DNA from: Bacteroidota bacterium
GTDB taxonomy: Bacteria > Bacteroidota > Bacteroidia > Chitinophagales > JADJOU01
Length of the DNA: 64,000 bases
Direction of reading: 5' to 3'
NCBI GenBank assembly: GCA_016713645.1
Contig: JADJOU010000006.1
Location: forward strand, 1 to 64,000
Made by a program: the position numbers and the translations under genes. This document shows positions 49,537 to 60,623 of the stretch, in pieces; the stretch's first letter is position 1; each line of letters opens with the position of its first letter. The notes below the pieces were generated by a model. It did not search any database. It was not told the origin of the DNA and was given only the letters and a program-made list of their open reading frames with translations.

Positions 49537-51357
49537 ATGCGCATTTCATCTATTCAAATACTTATTCTCGCTACACTACTTGGTGCAATGAGTTCGTGTC
49601 TTCAATCAAAAAAGAAAGGCGATGTGCTCGTGAAAGCGGCAAAAGGCGACCGCTATTACGGGGGCGTTTTTAAGTATAATGAAACGGAGTATTATCGCAG
49701 CTTATATCCCTTAAATATCACAGAAGTCGTTGGACATAGAATATCGACTCAAATCTATGAGGGATTGGTCAAATTTAACCAAAGCGATTTATCAATTCAA
49801 CCTGCGTTGGCCTCTAATTGGGTCATTCAAGACAATGCAACGCGATTTACATTTACAATAAGGCCAAATGTTTATTTTCATGATGATCCTTGTTTCCCAG
49901 GAGGTAAAGGTCGATTGATGAATATTAAGGACATAGAATTTTGTCTTAAAAATTTGTGCACCTATGACGCCAATAATCAAGGCTATTGGAGCGTTCAAGG
50001 ATTGATCGTGGGGAGTGAAAATTTTTACAATACGACGAAGTGGAATTATTTGGAATCGCAATTAGCTGGAGCTTCTGATAGCAATAAGATAAAAATACAA
50101 CGCGATATTGAAGAAGTTAAAACCAAAAACAAGGGTATAAAAACCACTGAATTAACCGGCCTTGTTATACTCAATGATAGCACCTTGGAAATTCGACTTG
50201 AGTCGCCATTTGCAGGATTTCTAAATCGCTTGGCACTTCCCTTTGCTTCTATATTTCCTCCTGAGGCATTTTTAAAATATGGCACAAAAATGCGCGATCA
50301 CGCCGTTGGCACTGGGCCATTCTACGTCAAAACCATTGAGCAAGATATTTCAGTCATTTTGCGCAAGCATGAAAAATATTGGGGCAGAGATTCTTTCGGA
50401 AATACTTTACCGTATTTATCCGGGGTAAAAATCTCCTTCATCGCAGAGGAGAAAACAGAATTGATTGAATTTAATGCAGGAAATTTGGACTTGAAATATC
50501 GCATTCCTTTGGAGATGATTGATGAAGTCATGACTAAGAATGAAAGCTTAAAACCTGCGTATTCTAAATTTCAGTTACAGCGTGAAAATGAGATGAGCAT
50601 TCAGTATTATGGGTTTTTGCATACGGGAAAAATATTCAACAATATCCATTTGAGACGAGCATTTAATTATGCAATTGATCGTCAAAAATTATGCGACTTT
50701 ACCCTCAAAGGACAAGGCGTGCCTGCAGATGACGGCATAGTGCCAAAGGGGTTTGCAAAAATGAATTATGCAGCGATCAAAGGTTATACATTTGATCCTG
50801 CATTAGCAAAAGAACATTTGACAAAAGCGGGTTATCCGAATGGGAAGGGGCTGCCGCAAATTACCCTCCAAATCAACAGCGGCGGTGGCCGAAATGAAGC
50901 CTTAGCTGAAGCCATTCAAAAAATGCTCGAAGAAAATTTAAATATAGACCTCAATATCACTCAATTGGTTTGGGCGCAGCACACAGAAAATTTAGAGACC
51001 TCAAAATCTGATTTTTATCGATTGGGTTGGGTGGCAGATTATCCTGATCCGGAGAATTTTTTGAATTTGATACACTCCATGCATATTCCCAAAAATGCAA
51101 ATGACAAGGCCTATATCAATTCATTTAGATATCGGAACCCCGCATATGATGCGCTATATGACGAAGCAAAGAAGACGATTGATGAGGATGAGCGATATGC
51201 GCTTTATACAAAGATGAGCCAAATCATTGTCGATGACGCAGTCGTCATGCCAATCTATTGTCCAAAAATTTATAGATTATTATCTCCACATATTCGCAAT
51301 TTACCGCTCAATGCTATGGAATATAGAAACTTAGAAGCTGTTTGGAAAGTGAATTAG
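49537..51357 (+). CDS. oligopeptide-type ABC transporter substrate-binding lipoprotein (SBP family 5)
   Basis: A 606-residue lipoprotein with the lipobox LGAMSSC. The domain is that of family 5 binding proteins: YEGLVKFNQSDLSIQPALASNW, VYFHDDPCFPGG, RLESPFAGFLNRLALPFASIF, and ADYPDPENFLNLIHS near the end. Family 5 proteins capture peptides or other solutes for an ABC importer. No permease or ATPase gene lies nearby. The preceding repeat protein is probably in the same transcript. Confidence 0.93.
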   Translation: MRISSIQILILATLLGAMSSCLQSKKKGDVLVKAAKGDRYYGGVFKYNETEYYRSLYPLNITEVVGHRISTQIYEGLVKFNQSDLSIQPALASNWVIQDNATRFTFTIRPNVYFHDDPCFPGGKGRLMNIKDIEFCLKNLCTYDANNQGYWSVQGLIVGSENFYNTTKWNYLESQLAGASDSNKIKIQRDIEEVKTKNKGIKTTELTGLVILNDSTLEIRLESPFAGFLNRLALPFASIFPPEAFLKYGTKMRDHAVGTGPFYVKTIEQDISVILRKHEKYWGRDSFGNTLPYLSGVKISFIAEEKTELIEFNAGNLDLKYRIPLEMIDEVMTKNESLKPAYSKFQLQRENEMSIQYYGFLHTGKIFNNIHLRRAFNYAIDRQKLCDFTLKGQGVPADDGIVPKGFAKMNYAAIKGYTFDPALAKEHLTKAGYPNGKGLPQITLQINSGGGRNEALAEAIQKMLEENLNIDLNITQLVWAQHTENLETSKSDFYRLGWVADYPDPENFLNLIHSMHIPKNANDKAYINSFRYRNPAYDALYDEAKKTIDEDERYALYTKMSQIIVDDAVVMPIYCPKIYRLLSPHIRNLPLNAMEYRNLEAVWKVN

Positions 51358-51369
51358 TTCCTTTTTAAT

Positions 51370-51753
51370 TTACTTGTCGAGCACAACCTTATCAAACCAA
51401 ACCAATTCTTTGCTATCGGGTTCGCAATTGTAATTGATTGTTATTTCTTCCCCCGCTTCAATATTTCGATGAGCCTTAATGTGAATCTCTTGCTCTTCAT
51501 AATAGGATTCATAAATGGCATTTGCGCTATAGGAGTGGTTGTAGAGTGAGCCATATCCAAGGGCAATCGCGGAAGACTTTAAATTATCGTTCCAAAGAAA
51601 ATAATAATTAAAAATAAACGTTTTGTCGATGAGTTTTCTGTCTTTTGGAGGCAAGACAATCATCGGACAAATTTCAATATATTCTCCCTTCTTAATTCTT
51701 TTGGTGGTAAAGACCCCTCTTCCTTTTCCTTCAATTAAACGTACTTCTATCAT
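51370..51753 (-). CDS. small SET-domain protein
   Basis: A 127-residue protein made of a SET domain alone: EGKGRGVFTTKRIKKGEYIE at the start, GYGSLYNHSYSANA with the N-H-S active motif, and EAGEEITINY with the lysine-channel tyrosine. SET proteins are lysine methyltransferases that use S-adenosylmethionine. The target is unknown. It converges with the binding-protein gene, leaving 12 bases between the stops. Confidence 0.88.
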   Translation of the reverse strand: MIEVRLIEGKGRGVFTTKRIKKGEYIEICPMIVLPPKDRKLIDKTFIFNYYFLWNDNLKSSAIALGYGSLYNHSYSANAIYESYYEEQEIHIKAHRNIEAGEEITINYNCEPDSKELVWFDKVVLDK

Positions 51754-51832
51754 AAGGGCACAAACATAAAAAAAATATCCATAGGAAATACAATAGACAT
51801 AAGTTTTTATTAATCAAGGTGTAATAATTTAG

Positions 51833-51840
51833 TATTTTTG
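51833..51840 (+). promoter_or_regulatory. -7 promoter box of the type IX secreted protein gene
   Basis: TATTTTTG fits TAnnTTTG, about 30 bases upstream of ATG 51871. The -33 element is unclear. Confidence 0.45.
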
Positions 51841-51870
51841 ATTCCTAAAGCTTAAATCAAACCAGAATCC

Positions 51871-54800
51871 ATGAGACATTTTTTACGATTTTTTTTCGCA
51901 TTATTTTTATTTTCATTTCATGCAAATGCACAAAACGTCAATGACACAGCAAACTTCCCCTATTGGTGGGATATGATGCACGATAGGAATATCAATTTCT
52001 TTCAAACACAAAGAGCATTTGAGACATATTGGTCAAATAAGCCCGCAGAAGCGCGCTCGCACAGTGGGTTTAAAGTATTTAAGAGATGGGAACACCATTG
52101 GAAATCTCGTGTGAATGGGGATGGTAGTTTTCGACCAGCAGATAATGACATCAATGAATATCGCAAGTTTCAGCAGCGAAATGCATCTCGTGCAGCGAAT
52201 GGAGCTTGGACAGAATTGGGGCCAAGAATAATGCCTACTAATAGCACTGGTCAACCAAATGGATTGGGCAGAATCAATGCCATCGCATTCCATCCTACTA
52301 ACCCAAATATTTATTTTATTGGGGCACCGCAAGGAGGCGTATGGAAAACCACAAATAATGGTGCTACATGGAGCATAAGTGGAACTGACAACTTGCCTTC
52401 ACTTGGCGCATCTAGCATAGCTATCGACCCGACCAACGATCAAATTATGTATTTGGGAACCGGAGATAGAGATGCAGGTGATGCAGCAGGTATTGGCGTT
52501 TATAAATCAACAAATGGAGGTGCTTCTTGGACTGTATCGAATACTGGGATGGGAAATAGAGAAGTGAATAGAATTACTTTAAACACGTTAAAAAATACCA
52601 CATTACTAGCAGCATCTTCTGATGGAGTGTACAAATCATATAATAGTGGGGCCACTTGGGTTAAAAAGACGAGTGTCAATGCGAATTATAAGGAGTTAAA
52701 AATGAAGCCAGGGGATACCGCAATTTGGTATACTACTGAGGGATCGAAATTTTATAGAAGTGCGAATGGCGGGGAAAGTTGGACACAAATCCCATCTACA
52801 TTCGGGGCAACAATCACAAGAATGGTTATAGCCACTTGCCCAAGTAAACCGAATATGGTCTATGTTGTTGGGTGTAAAAGCAATGGCACATACGAAGGTT
52901 TATATATCTCAGACAATGCTGGTTTAAATTTTAGATTAAAATCTTCTACCCCAAATATCTTGGGCTATTTATCTGATGGGTCTGATGCAAAAGGTCAGGG
53001 GAATTATGACTTAGCATTATCAGCAGATTATGATGATCCCAAAATACTCTATGTTGGCGGAATCAATATATTTAAATCTGAAGATTCTGGTGCGACATGG
53101 GCATGCGTAGCTCATTGGACTGGGGCTAATTTCATTGAAAAAACACATGCAGATCAACATATTTTTGAAGTAAATCCACTCAATAAAATTCTCCATGTTG
53201 GAAATGATGGAGGCCTTTATATCACTACGGATCAAGGTTCTACATGGGATGATAAAACCTCTGGTTTAGGCATCGCTCAGATATATAGACTTGGTCAAAA
53301 CTTATTAAATCCCAATAGTGTCATCACAGGATATCAAGACAATGGCACTGCTATATATAGAAGCACCTGGAACACTGTCATAGGCGGCGATGGAATGGAA
53401 TGTATAATCGATCACTTAGACACGACCTATCAGTACGGCGCACTCTACTACGGAGATGTTCGCAGAAGAAGCGGTGCAGGCTTCTTTAATCAAATTGCTG
53501 GGCTGGATCAATCCAATAATCCAGTCAATGGAGTTACTGAAAATGGTGCATGGGTTACCCCGTACTGTTTGAACCCAGCAAATACGAATACCATGATAAT
53601 TGGATATAAAAATATTTGGAGAAGCACGAATGTAAAAGCAAGTCCTCCAACATGGACTAGAATTTCTTCCAACGGAGGCGGAAACATTACCTCTTGTACA
53701 TTTGGCAATGCCAATAATAATCATTTCTATTATTGGAGAAACAATAATTACATTTTTAGATCTACCAATATCAATGCTGCAACACCCACTTGGGATAGTG
53801 TTGCTATTCCAGGGTCTGGAACTGTTGAAGACATTGAAACGCATCCAACCGATGCCAATAGAATTTGGATAGTCCGCGGGACAAAAGTATATCGCTCACA
53901 AGATCGAGGCGCAAACTGGGCTGATATCACTTTCGCACTTCCAGGAACATCAAAAAATACGATCGTCATGGATAAAAATTCCAAAGAGGGATTGTATGTC
54001 GGAACAGATGCCGGAGTATACTATAAAGATAGCACCATGGCAGCTTGGATACTCTATTCAACAGGACTTCCAGTTGGTTCAGCCATCAATGATTTGGAGA
54101 TTTATTATCACCCACTCAATAGCAATCTATCGAGAATTTCTGCGGCCACTTATGGAAGAGGTCTTTGGCAAAGTGATCTTTACTCTACCCAAACACAACC
54201 AATCGTCAATTATTATGCAACGGATTCTGTGCCATGTGTTGGAAGTACCATTACGCTCAACGATGTGTCTAGTCCAGTTTGTCAAAATTTCCAATGGACC
54301 ATTACACCAGGCACATATACTTTGATGGGTGCTACTACTCTAAATTCAAAAATCCACAAGTAAAATTCAATTCAGCTGGGGCATATACCATTCGATTGTT
54401 TGCAACGAGCTATGGAAATGGTTATGATACAACCATTAAAACAAATTACATCAATGTCAAAAATTCCTCCAATGTCACGATAAGTTCATTGAACAAAAAC
54501 AATATCTGTGCAGGAGATTCTGCGCTTATAACAGTGAATGGAGCAATTAACTATTCATGGTCACCTGCAGGAACTTGCACTGCGCCAACAAGTGCTACGA
54601 CATATTTAAAGCCTACAGTTAATACCACTTATATCGTCACAGGATCTGCAGCTGGAGGTGGATGTATCGATACAGAATCTGTTTTCATCACAGTTAAACC
54701 ATCTCCAACAGTAAATGTTACCGGATCAAACACCATTTGTATCGGTCAAGCAACTACGCTCAATGCAACCACGACTTCTGGAACCATCAATTGGTCTCCT

Positions 54801-55874
54801 TCAACTGGATTGAATACAACAACCGGTACAAGTGTAATTGCAACGCCGACTGTTTCCACCACATATAATGCTTCTGCGGTTGGCACAAATGCCTGTGTTG
54901 GATATTTTAATTTTCCAGTCACCGTAAATCCACGTCCAAAAATAATAGTGAGTGGCAATAATATTATATGCACAGGAGGTTCGACGAATCTTACCGCATC
55001 TGGAGCTAATAATTTGTTCTGGACTCCAGGATTGGGATTGAATATTCAGACGGGCCCTAATGTTATAGCAAGTCCAACTAATAACGCGACGTATACAATT
55101 ATAGGGAATAATGCACAAAATTGTTTTGACACAGCGAAATATTCAGTTTCAGTTGTCTCTGGAGCAAATGTCACCATTCTCCCTTCCGCAACAACCATCT
55201 GTCTAGGCGATACCGCCACGCTCAATGTAAAGGGTTGCATTACGTATACAATCTCTCCAAATGCCAATACAAGTTTCAAAAATGATAGTACCATTTATGT
55301 TTTCCAAAACACGACAGGCACGACCACTTATACCATTGAAGGAAGCATTTCACCAACTTGTAAAAACACGAAAACACAAGCTCTTACAGTAAATCCTAAA
55401 CCGACAGTTGGGTTAACTGCAACCAAGTCTACCATCAATAAAGGGGAATCAACCAATTTAAATGCAAGTGGTGCAATTACGTATACTTGGAGCCCAAGTT
55501 CTACGCTCTCTTCTTCAACTGGCGCAGCGGTAACAGCTACGCCCACTGATACGACAACCTACACGGTCGTTGGATTAAACCAATTTAATTGTTCAAACAA
55601 AGCAACAATAAAAATAATTGTTTTGAAAAATTCAAGCATCCAAGATTTGAGTGAAAAAGTTAAGATCTATCCAAATCCAACCAGCGCTTTATTGAATATT
55701 GAAATGACAGAAAAGTCCAAGATAGCCATCTATGATGTTCAAGGCAAAATGGTTTATACTGAATCTTTGCCGATTGGAACTACAAAAATCGACTTATCTA
55801 AATTGTCTAAAGGCGAATACCTCGTCAAGTTTGGAAGCAATCAAGAAGGCAATTACAAATTTATCCTCGAATAG
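51871..55874 (+). CDS. large secreted VPS10/BNR beta-propeller protein with Ig-like repeats and type IX sorting domain, frameshifted
   Basis: About 1,330 residues. After a signal peptide ending HANAQ, sortilin-like BNR repeats fill the first 750 residues (GGVWKTTNNGATW, GVYKSTNGGASWTV, NIFKSEDSGATW, KVYRSQDRGANW). A frame change near 54320 falls inside a PKD-like domain, and reading continues FNSAGAYTIRLFATSYG. Four to five Ig-like units of about 85 residues follow, each ending like TTTYTVVG. The last 75 residues are a type A C-terminal sorting domain starting VKIYPNPTSALLNIE and ending GEYLVKFGSNQEGNYKF. It is exported by the type IX system, in line with porQ downstream. Confidence 0.88.
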
Positions 55875-55898
55875 CGATTACACGATTTATTCAAATGC

Positions 55899-55935
55899 AA
55901 GAGCGGGCTTAGTTTAAGTCCGCTCTTCGTTTTTA
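55899..55935. terminator. terminator between the secreted protein and the minus-strand transferase
   Basis: agagcgggctt and aagtccgctct pair with one G-U over a five-base loop, followed by cgttttta. On the plus strand it ends the secreted-protein gene. The stem overlaps the last codons and stop of the converging minus-strand gene when that gene is read in its extended frame. Confidence 0.72.
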
Positions 55936-57195
55936 CTGTAGAATAGCATGACTAATCCTATAGTGTTAATCCCATATATAGTGAAGAATAAATAATTATA
56001 GGGGACTTGAATGAATTGAAAAAATACAGAGATACATGCTGATAAACTAGCGGTTAAAAAAAGGGGATAATGCGTCGCTTTTTCTTTTGCTCCTATATAT
56101 CACAAAGAAAAGAAACAATGAGAATAATACATTGATCATGATGTGTAGCTTCTGATAAATAAACACTTTTTGTTCTATTTCTCCTTTAGAAAAAAAATAC
56201 CAAAACCCTGCCATGCCTTTCCCATTTCCAAATAGTTGATGTGGTAATTCATTGACTGCTTGCCATGATTGTCCATACCATTCTCCTATAGCAGCACTTG
56301 CATAACCCTTAAATACTAGACCAATCTGAATAGGGTGCTCAATAAAGAGGAATGGCAAAAAGAAAATAGAAAATAGAATACTTGTGATGATAACGACTTT
56401 CATCGTTTTCCGCATTCCAAACTGACGGAAATAAACCAAAGCATATATTGGAAGCCAGAATAGAAATGAATACCTGGATAGAATACAAAGAGTGATCGCT
56501 GCAGAAACAATCAATGCATTATCAGAGAAGAATGTCAAACACAAAATACAATAATAAATCATGATCAACCATTCCATTGAGGAATAAAAGTCAGAAGCAT
56601 TAAATAGAATAATCAAGATGATTAATACATTGATTAAAAGCAGTGCTAGTAAATAGAATCCATTCCTATAGAATCTAAACGTCAAAGCAATTGCCAAAAA
56701 AATTATTACAACGAACATCAATAAATAGCGGAGGTCAATTAGCAAGAATTTTGGTATAATCAAGGGCATCCATACAAATGGAAAATAAAGAGAGGCAATA
56801 GGATAACCAAAACCCTTATTAACACTATAGGGGGATCTCCCTGAAATAAATTCACCTATCATGTAGTCCATGGTTGGAATAACATCAGAAAATTTTGGAT
56901 TGATGGGAAATTTTGCCAAGCCGGCATTAAACACAAGCCAAAGAATCCCTATAGAGATAGCTACAAAATATCCTAAATGGTAATTCCCCCATTTATTATC
57001 GCCTAAAAGCCCAATGGAGGGAACTCTCCTAAAAGAATTGATGTAAAAGACGTATGCGAGCATTGCTGAGCTCAAAAAGAGACAAGTTGAATTCGCCCAA
57101 TAATTTAGCCCGAGCTTGTTAAACCCAGTGAGGAGATGAATGACAAATAATATCATTGCTGATCTTTTGCCATGTTTGATAAATATCGTGTCCAT
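55914..57195 (-). CDS. polytopic membrane glycosyltransferase-like protein (GT87-like), 3' frameshift
   Basis: About ten membrane helices with acidic residues in the first long loop, the style of GT-C alpha-mannosyltransferases (GT87). The frame ends at 56047, but a run of seven A (56056-56062) marks a shift. Another frame continues TASLSACISVFFQFIQVPYNY in parts, with a final helix, to a stop at 55914, giving about 427 residues. The start is ATG 57195. It is divergent from the next membrane gene. The sugar and acceptor are unknown. Confidence 0.65.
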
Positions 57196-57273
57196 TTATT
57201 CTGTAAATATCTATATTTATTATTAATATTACATTAAGCATATTCCCTTTATTTCTTTGTTTTAACAAACCCA

Positions 57274-58662
57274 ATGCTCGCAATATTAAAAAAGCACGAA
57301 TTCAAATTTCAATTATTGTGTTGGGCATTGATTTTTGCTCTTGATATACAATACTATGAAGTTAGAAGCACATTCAGCGATTGCTCTATCGGTGTTGTGA
57401 ATATCATTTTTTCTGAAGACTTCATCAATACACATAACCGCTTTACAAATTCACTTTTTCAAATTATTCCGTTAATTTGGATAAAATGCGGCGGCAATCT
57501 AAAGGGCTTTTTAATATTATTGAGCATCAGTGCGCACCTCCTTATTTTCTTGGCTACCCTATTACTAAAGTTCATTTGTAAAGATGATAAATTCGGTTGG
57601 CTTATTCTATTGTCATGTTGTTTTTGGCTAAACCATTCATTTGTATACTTAACGCCAGAAACAGGGACTTTTATATTCTGTCTTTTTTACTTTTCGCTTT
57701 ATGAGTCCTTTAAAAATAATGCGTCGAAATCAAAATTCTACTTATTAACCTCAGTGCTATTTATTCTGGCAGCTTTTGCTCACCCAATTTCTGTCGCCAT
57801 GTTGTTGGTTCTCATGTCGTATTTATTCTTCGTGGAAGATAAAGCCAATTTTAAGATAATAAGCATCACCGTTTTCACCTTGTTCATTATAGTTGCATTG
57901 GTTAAATGGTTTTCTCCTTTGGTAGAATATGACAATAAAAGTATGAATGGTTTTGTCAATCATTTTAGTCAAATTAAACACATAAAAGAATCAGCATTTC
58001 TGAATTATTTTAAAGTCAATTATAGGTATAAATTGCTTTATAAGATCACTTTTGCTTTAATCATTTTGGCATTGATTTATTTCAGAGAATGGAAACGCCT
58101 TAGCTTTTTTTTAATTAGCCTTGTTGCACTCAACTTCATCTTAAGTATTTATCTATTTTCCAATAATAGCGCAACATATAGTGATCTATACATTCAATGT
58201 GTTGGGATTATTTTTTGCTTATTCATCTTTTACTGTGTCACAGAATTACTCGTATTGGGATATTTGCCATTTATCTTACTCATTGCAATCTCATGCAATC
58301 GATTGATAGAGTATGGAAAGTTATATGAGCAAAGAGCTGCTTATATAAAATCAGCAATTGCATATTGCCAATCACAGAATATGGGAGATAAAATTGTTGT
58401 CAAATATGGGGACATTTCAAATGCCCAACTCCTCTATGAAACTTGGGCGCTTCCCTTTGAATCCCTCATTTTTAGTACACTAGCTGGAAAACCAATGACA
58501 ATAAGTATCGCCAACGATTTGCCCAAAGAAAATACCGGAGCGGAATTTTATTTCGGCAATTTGCCTTCTTTAAAACAAAGTGAAATTATATCACCTTCTA
58601 TTTTTCCATTGAGCCAAAATAAATACCAATTATTGGATAGCATACCGCCTTTCTTAAAATGA
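57274..58662 (+). CDS. polytopic membrane protein, probable GT-C transferase
   Basis: A 462-residue protein with about ten membrane helices and a C-terminal soluble part of about 110 residues. It has the layout of GT-C enzymes but no clear acidic motif that I can name. Its stop overlaps the ATG of the next gene (ATGA), so the two are translationally coupled. Confidence 0.65.
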   Translation: MLAILKKHEFKFQLLCWALIFALDIQYYEVRSTFSDCSIGVVNIIFSEDFINTHNRFTNSLFQIIPLIWIKCGGNLKGFLILLSISAHLLIFLATLLLKFICKDDKFGWLILLSCCFWLNHSFVYLTPETGTFIFCLFYFSLYESFKNNASKSKFYLLTSVLFILAAFAHPISVAMLLVLMSYLFFVEDKANFKIISITVFTLFIIVALVKWFSPLVEYDNKSMNGFVNHFSQIKHIKESAFLNYFKVNYRYKLLYKITFALIILALIYFREWKRLSFFLISLVALNFILSIYLFSNNSATYSDLYIQCVGIIFCLFIFYCVTELLVLGYLPFILLIAISCNRLIEYGKLYEQRAAYIKSAIAYCQSQNMGDKIVVKYGDISNAQLLYETWALPFESLIFSTLAGKPMTISIANDLPKENTGAEFYFGNLPSLKQSEIISPSIFPLSQNKYQLLDSIPPFLK

Positions 58663-60153
58663 AATACATAATTTGCCTTTTACTTCTTTTACCCATATTC
58701 TTCATGCCGATTTGCCATCTGCATGATTGGGGAGATGATTTCGCACTTTATATTCAACAAGCAAAATCCATTGGACAAAATAAATCCGCTAGTCAATCTC
58801 TCTTTATATACAACAAGCAATACCCCAGTTATTCTACTCAATCTTACCCAATTGGATTTCCAATTATACTATCTTTCATTGACCAATTGACGGATGTAGG
58901 AATTAAGGCCTACCAATACACCATCATCGCGCTTCTTTTTCTTTCTGGTTTGCTATTCTTTCGAATTTTGATTCAAAAAGTTGGCGACACAACGCTGTCA
59001 TTAATTATGACAATGGCTTTAATCTATCATCCCTTTTTCTTTGCTTTTCGAGAGCAAGTGCTTGCCGATATTCCACTTTTTATTTTTCAGCCTGCTATTC
59101 TACCTAGTTTATGAAGAAAAAAGGCTATCGCGTTTAATCAAAATCCTCGCCTTGGCATTCATTGCCTATTTTGCTTTTACTATCAAAACAATTGGACTGA
59201 CACTGCTAATCGCTTATATTATTTGCGAAGCTTATCGTGCTTTTTTGGACGCAAAGAGCCGCACCCACCTCTATCAAAACATACTTGCCTTAGGTGGTCT
59301 TTTCCTCCTGTTTCATTGGGCATTTGCTCAATTTTTACCTGACGCAGGAAATAGTCTTTCTCATTTTGTTCGTTTGACATTTTCAAACAATTTGCCTCAA
59401 ACTATCTTGGATAACTTAGTTATTTATAAAAATGAAATCCTCGCATTCTGGGGGAATTTGGGCTTTTTCAATAAAGACCTCATCGCGAAACTCTTTAGCT
59501 ATTCCTTCGCGATGGTTTGCCTCGTCTCATGGATGATTCATCGCGATAGAGAATGGGATTTTCTAAGAATCTTCACGCTTGTTTTTCTATTGTCTATCAT
59601 GATATTCCCCAATTACCAGCAAGGTCTCAGATACTTTATACCCATCTTGCCTTGTTTGTTTTTATTATTTCTACTCGGGTATAAAAGTTTCAGTGAAAGG
59701 GTAAAAATCCCTGCGCCCATGAGTCAAATAGCATTGCTGATTCTATTCATCTATTTGTATTTGGCTCCAAATATGGCTTATACAGAAAGTATTGCCAAAC
59801 GCAGCAATGAAAATGGATTGAACTATTCCCCTTATTCTGCTGCCAATCAGAAAATCATGCGCGAGATTCAAAGTATTATTCCGCAATCAGACACCTTGAT
59901 AACCAGCTATCCCAGGGCATTTGCGCTTTTCACTCAGCGCCATACTTATATTCCATCTCCAGACATCACGCTTGATAATGCAATTCGAGAAATCGCTTCC
60001 TTTCATCAATTTTATCTGCTTGACTATTATCCTTTGCGCAAGAAATCAATCGAAACATTAGCAAACGCTATCCACTTAAATCCTTCCAAATACTACATAG
60101 ATACTCTAGCCACTAATATGGACTATGGCTTGTATAAATGCACTGCGCGATAA
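58659..60153 (+). CDS. GT39-like polytopic membrane transferase, frameshifted
   Basis: Two consecutive frames form one protein of about 495 residues. The first ends near 59100 and the second continues LLFYLVYEEKRLSRLIKI. The N-terminal loop holds DWGDDFALYI, which resembles the acidic GT39 motif, and REQVLADIPLF is a second acidic loop. About ten to eleven membrane helices follow. It is likely to move a sugar from a lipid carrier to an outer-face acceptor. It is coupled to the gene upstream. Confidence 0.75.
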
Positions 60154-60174
60154 AATTTAACTTAGGCGATAGAT

Positions 60175-60197
60175 GCCTTTTTCACAATTAAAAAGGC
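60175..60197. terminator. inverted repeat overlapping the 3' end of ssb
   Basis: gccttttt and aaaaaggc form a perfect eight-base stem around a seven-base loop, located between the end of the plus-strand transferase and the stop of ssb. It could end transcription in both directions, but lacks a long T-tract outside the stem. Confidence 0.4.
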
Positions 60198-60613
60198 AAA
60201 TCATCATTCAAACTGCTCTCTGAAAAAGTATTCATTGACTCCGTTTGTTGATTTGATTTTTGCTCATCGCCATGCTCGCTATTGGTTTTTTTGCTGAGCA
60301 TTTTCATACTATCGATAATAACTTCTGAAATAAATTTCTTCACCCCTTCTTTGTCTTCATAGGATCGAGTCTTCATCTTTCCTTCGACAAAGATCATGTC
60401 TCCCTTTTTGAGATACTGCTCAGCTACTTTCGCTAGACCCGTTCTCGTGATGCGTATATTATGCCACTCTGTTTGTGTGACCTTTGCACCTTGCTTATCG
60501 ATATACGTTTCATTTGTCGCCAACGGAAAGCTAGCAATCACATTGTTCTCATCGAAGTATTTAACTTCTGGATCTTTTCCTAAATTTCCCAATAAAAAAA
60601 TTTTGTTCACCAT
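60188..60613 (-). CDS. ssb: single-stranded DNA-binding protein
   Basis: An OB-fold SSB. It starts MVNKIFLLGNLGKDPEVKYF, with the middle block TEWHNIRI and VEGKMKTRSYEDKEG, and ends with the acidic tip DDLPF that recruits partner proteins. ATG 60613 is the family start. An upstream in-frame extension to 60667 is unlikely. The tail of mutY lies 11 bases upstream. SSB coats single-stranded DNA in replication and repair. Confidence 0.95.
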   Translation of the reverse strand: MVNKIFLLGNLGKDPEVKYFDENNVIASFPLATNETYIDKQGAKVTQTEWHNIRITRTGLAKVAEQYLKKGDMIFVEGKMKTRSYEDKEGVKKFISEVIIDSMKMLSKKTNSEHGDEQKSNQQTESMNTFSESSLNDDLPF

Positions 60614-60623
60614 AATAATTTTT

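Noticed and set aside
53416..53984. Minus-strand open frames within the secreted propeller gene
   Set aside because: The repeated, biased codons of the propeller make long antisense frames. No start context or domain was seen.
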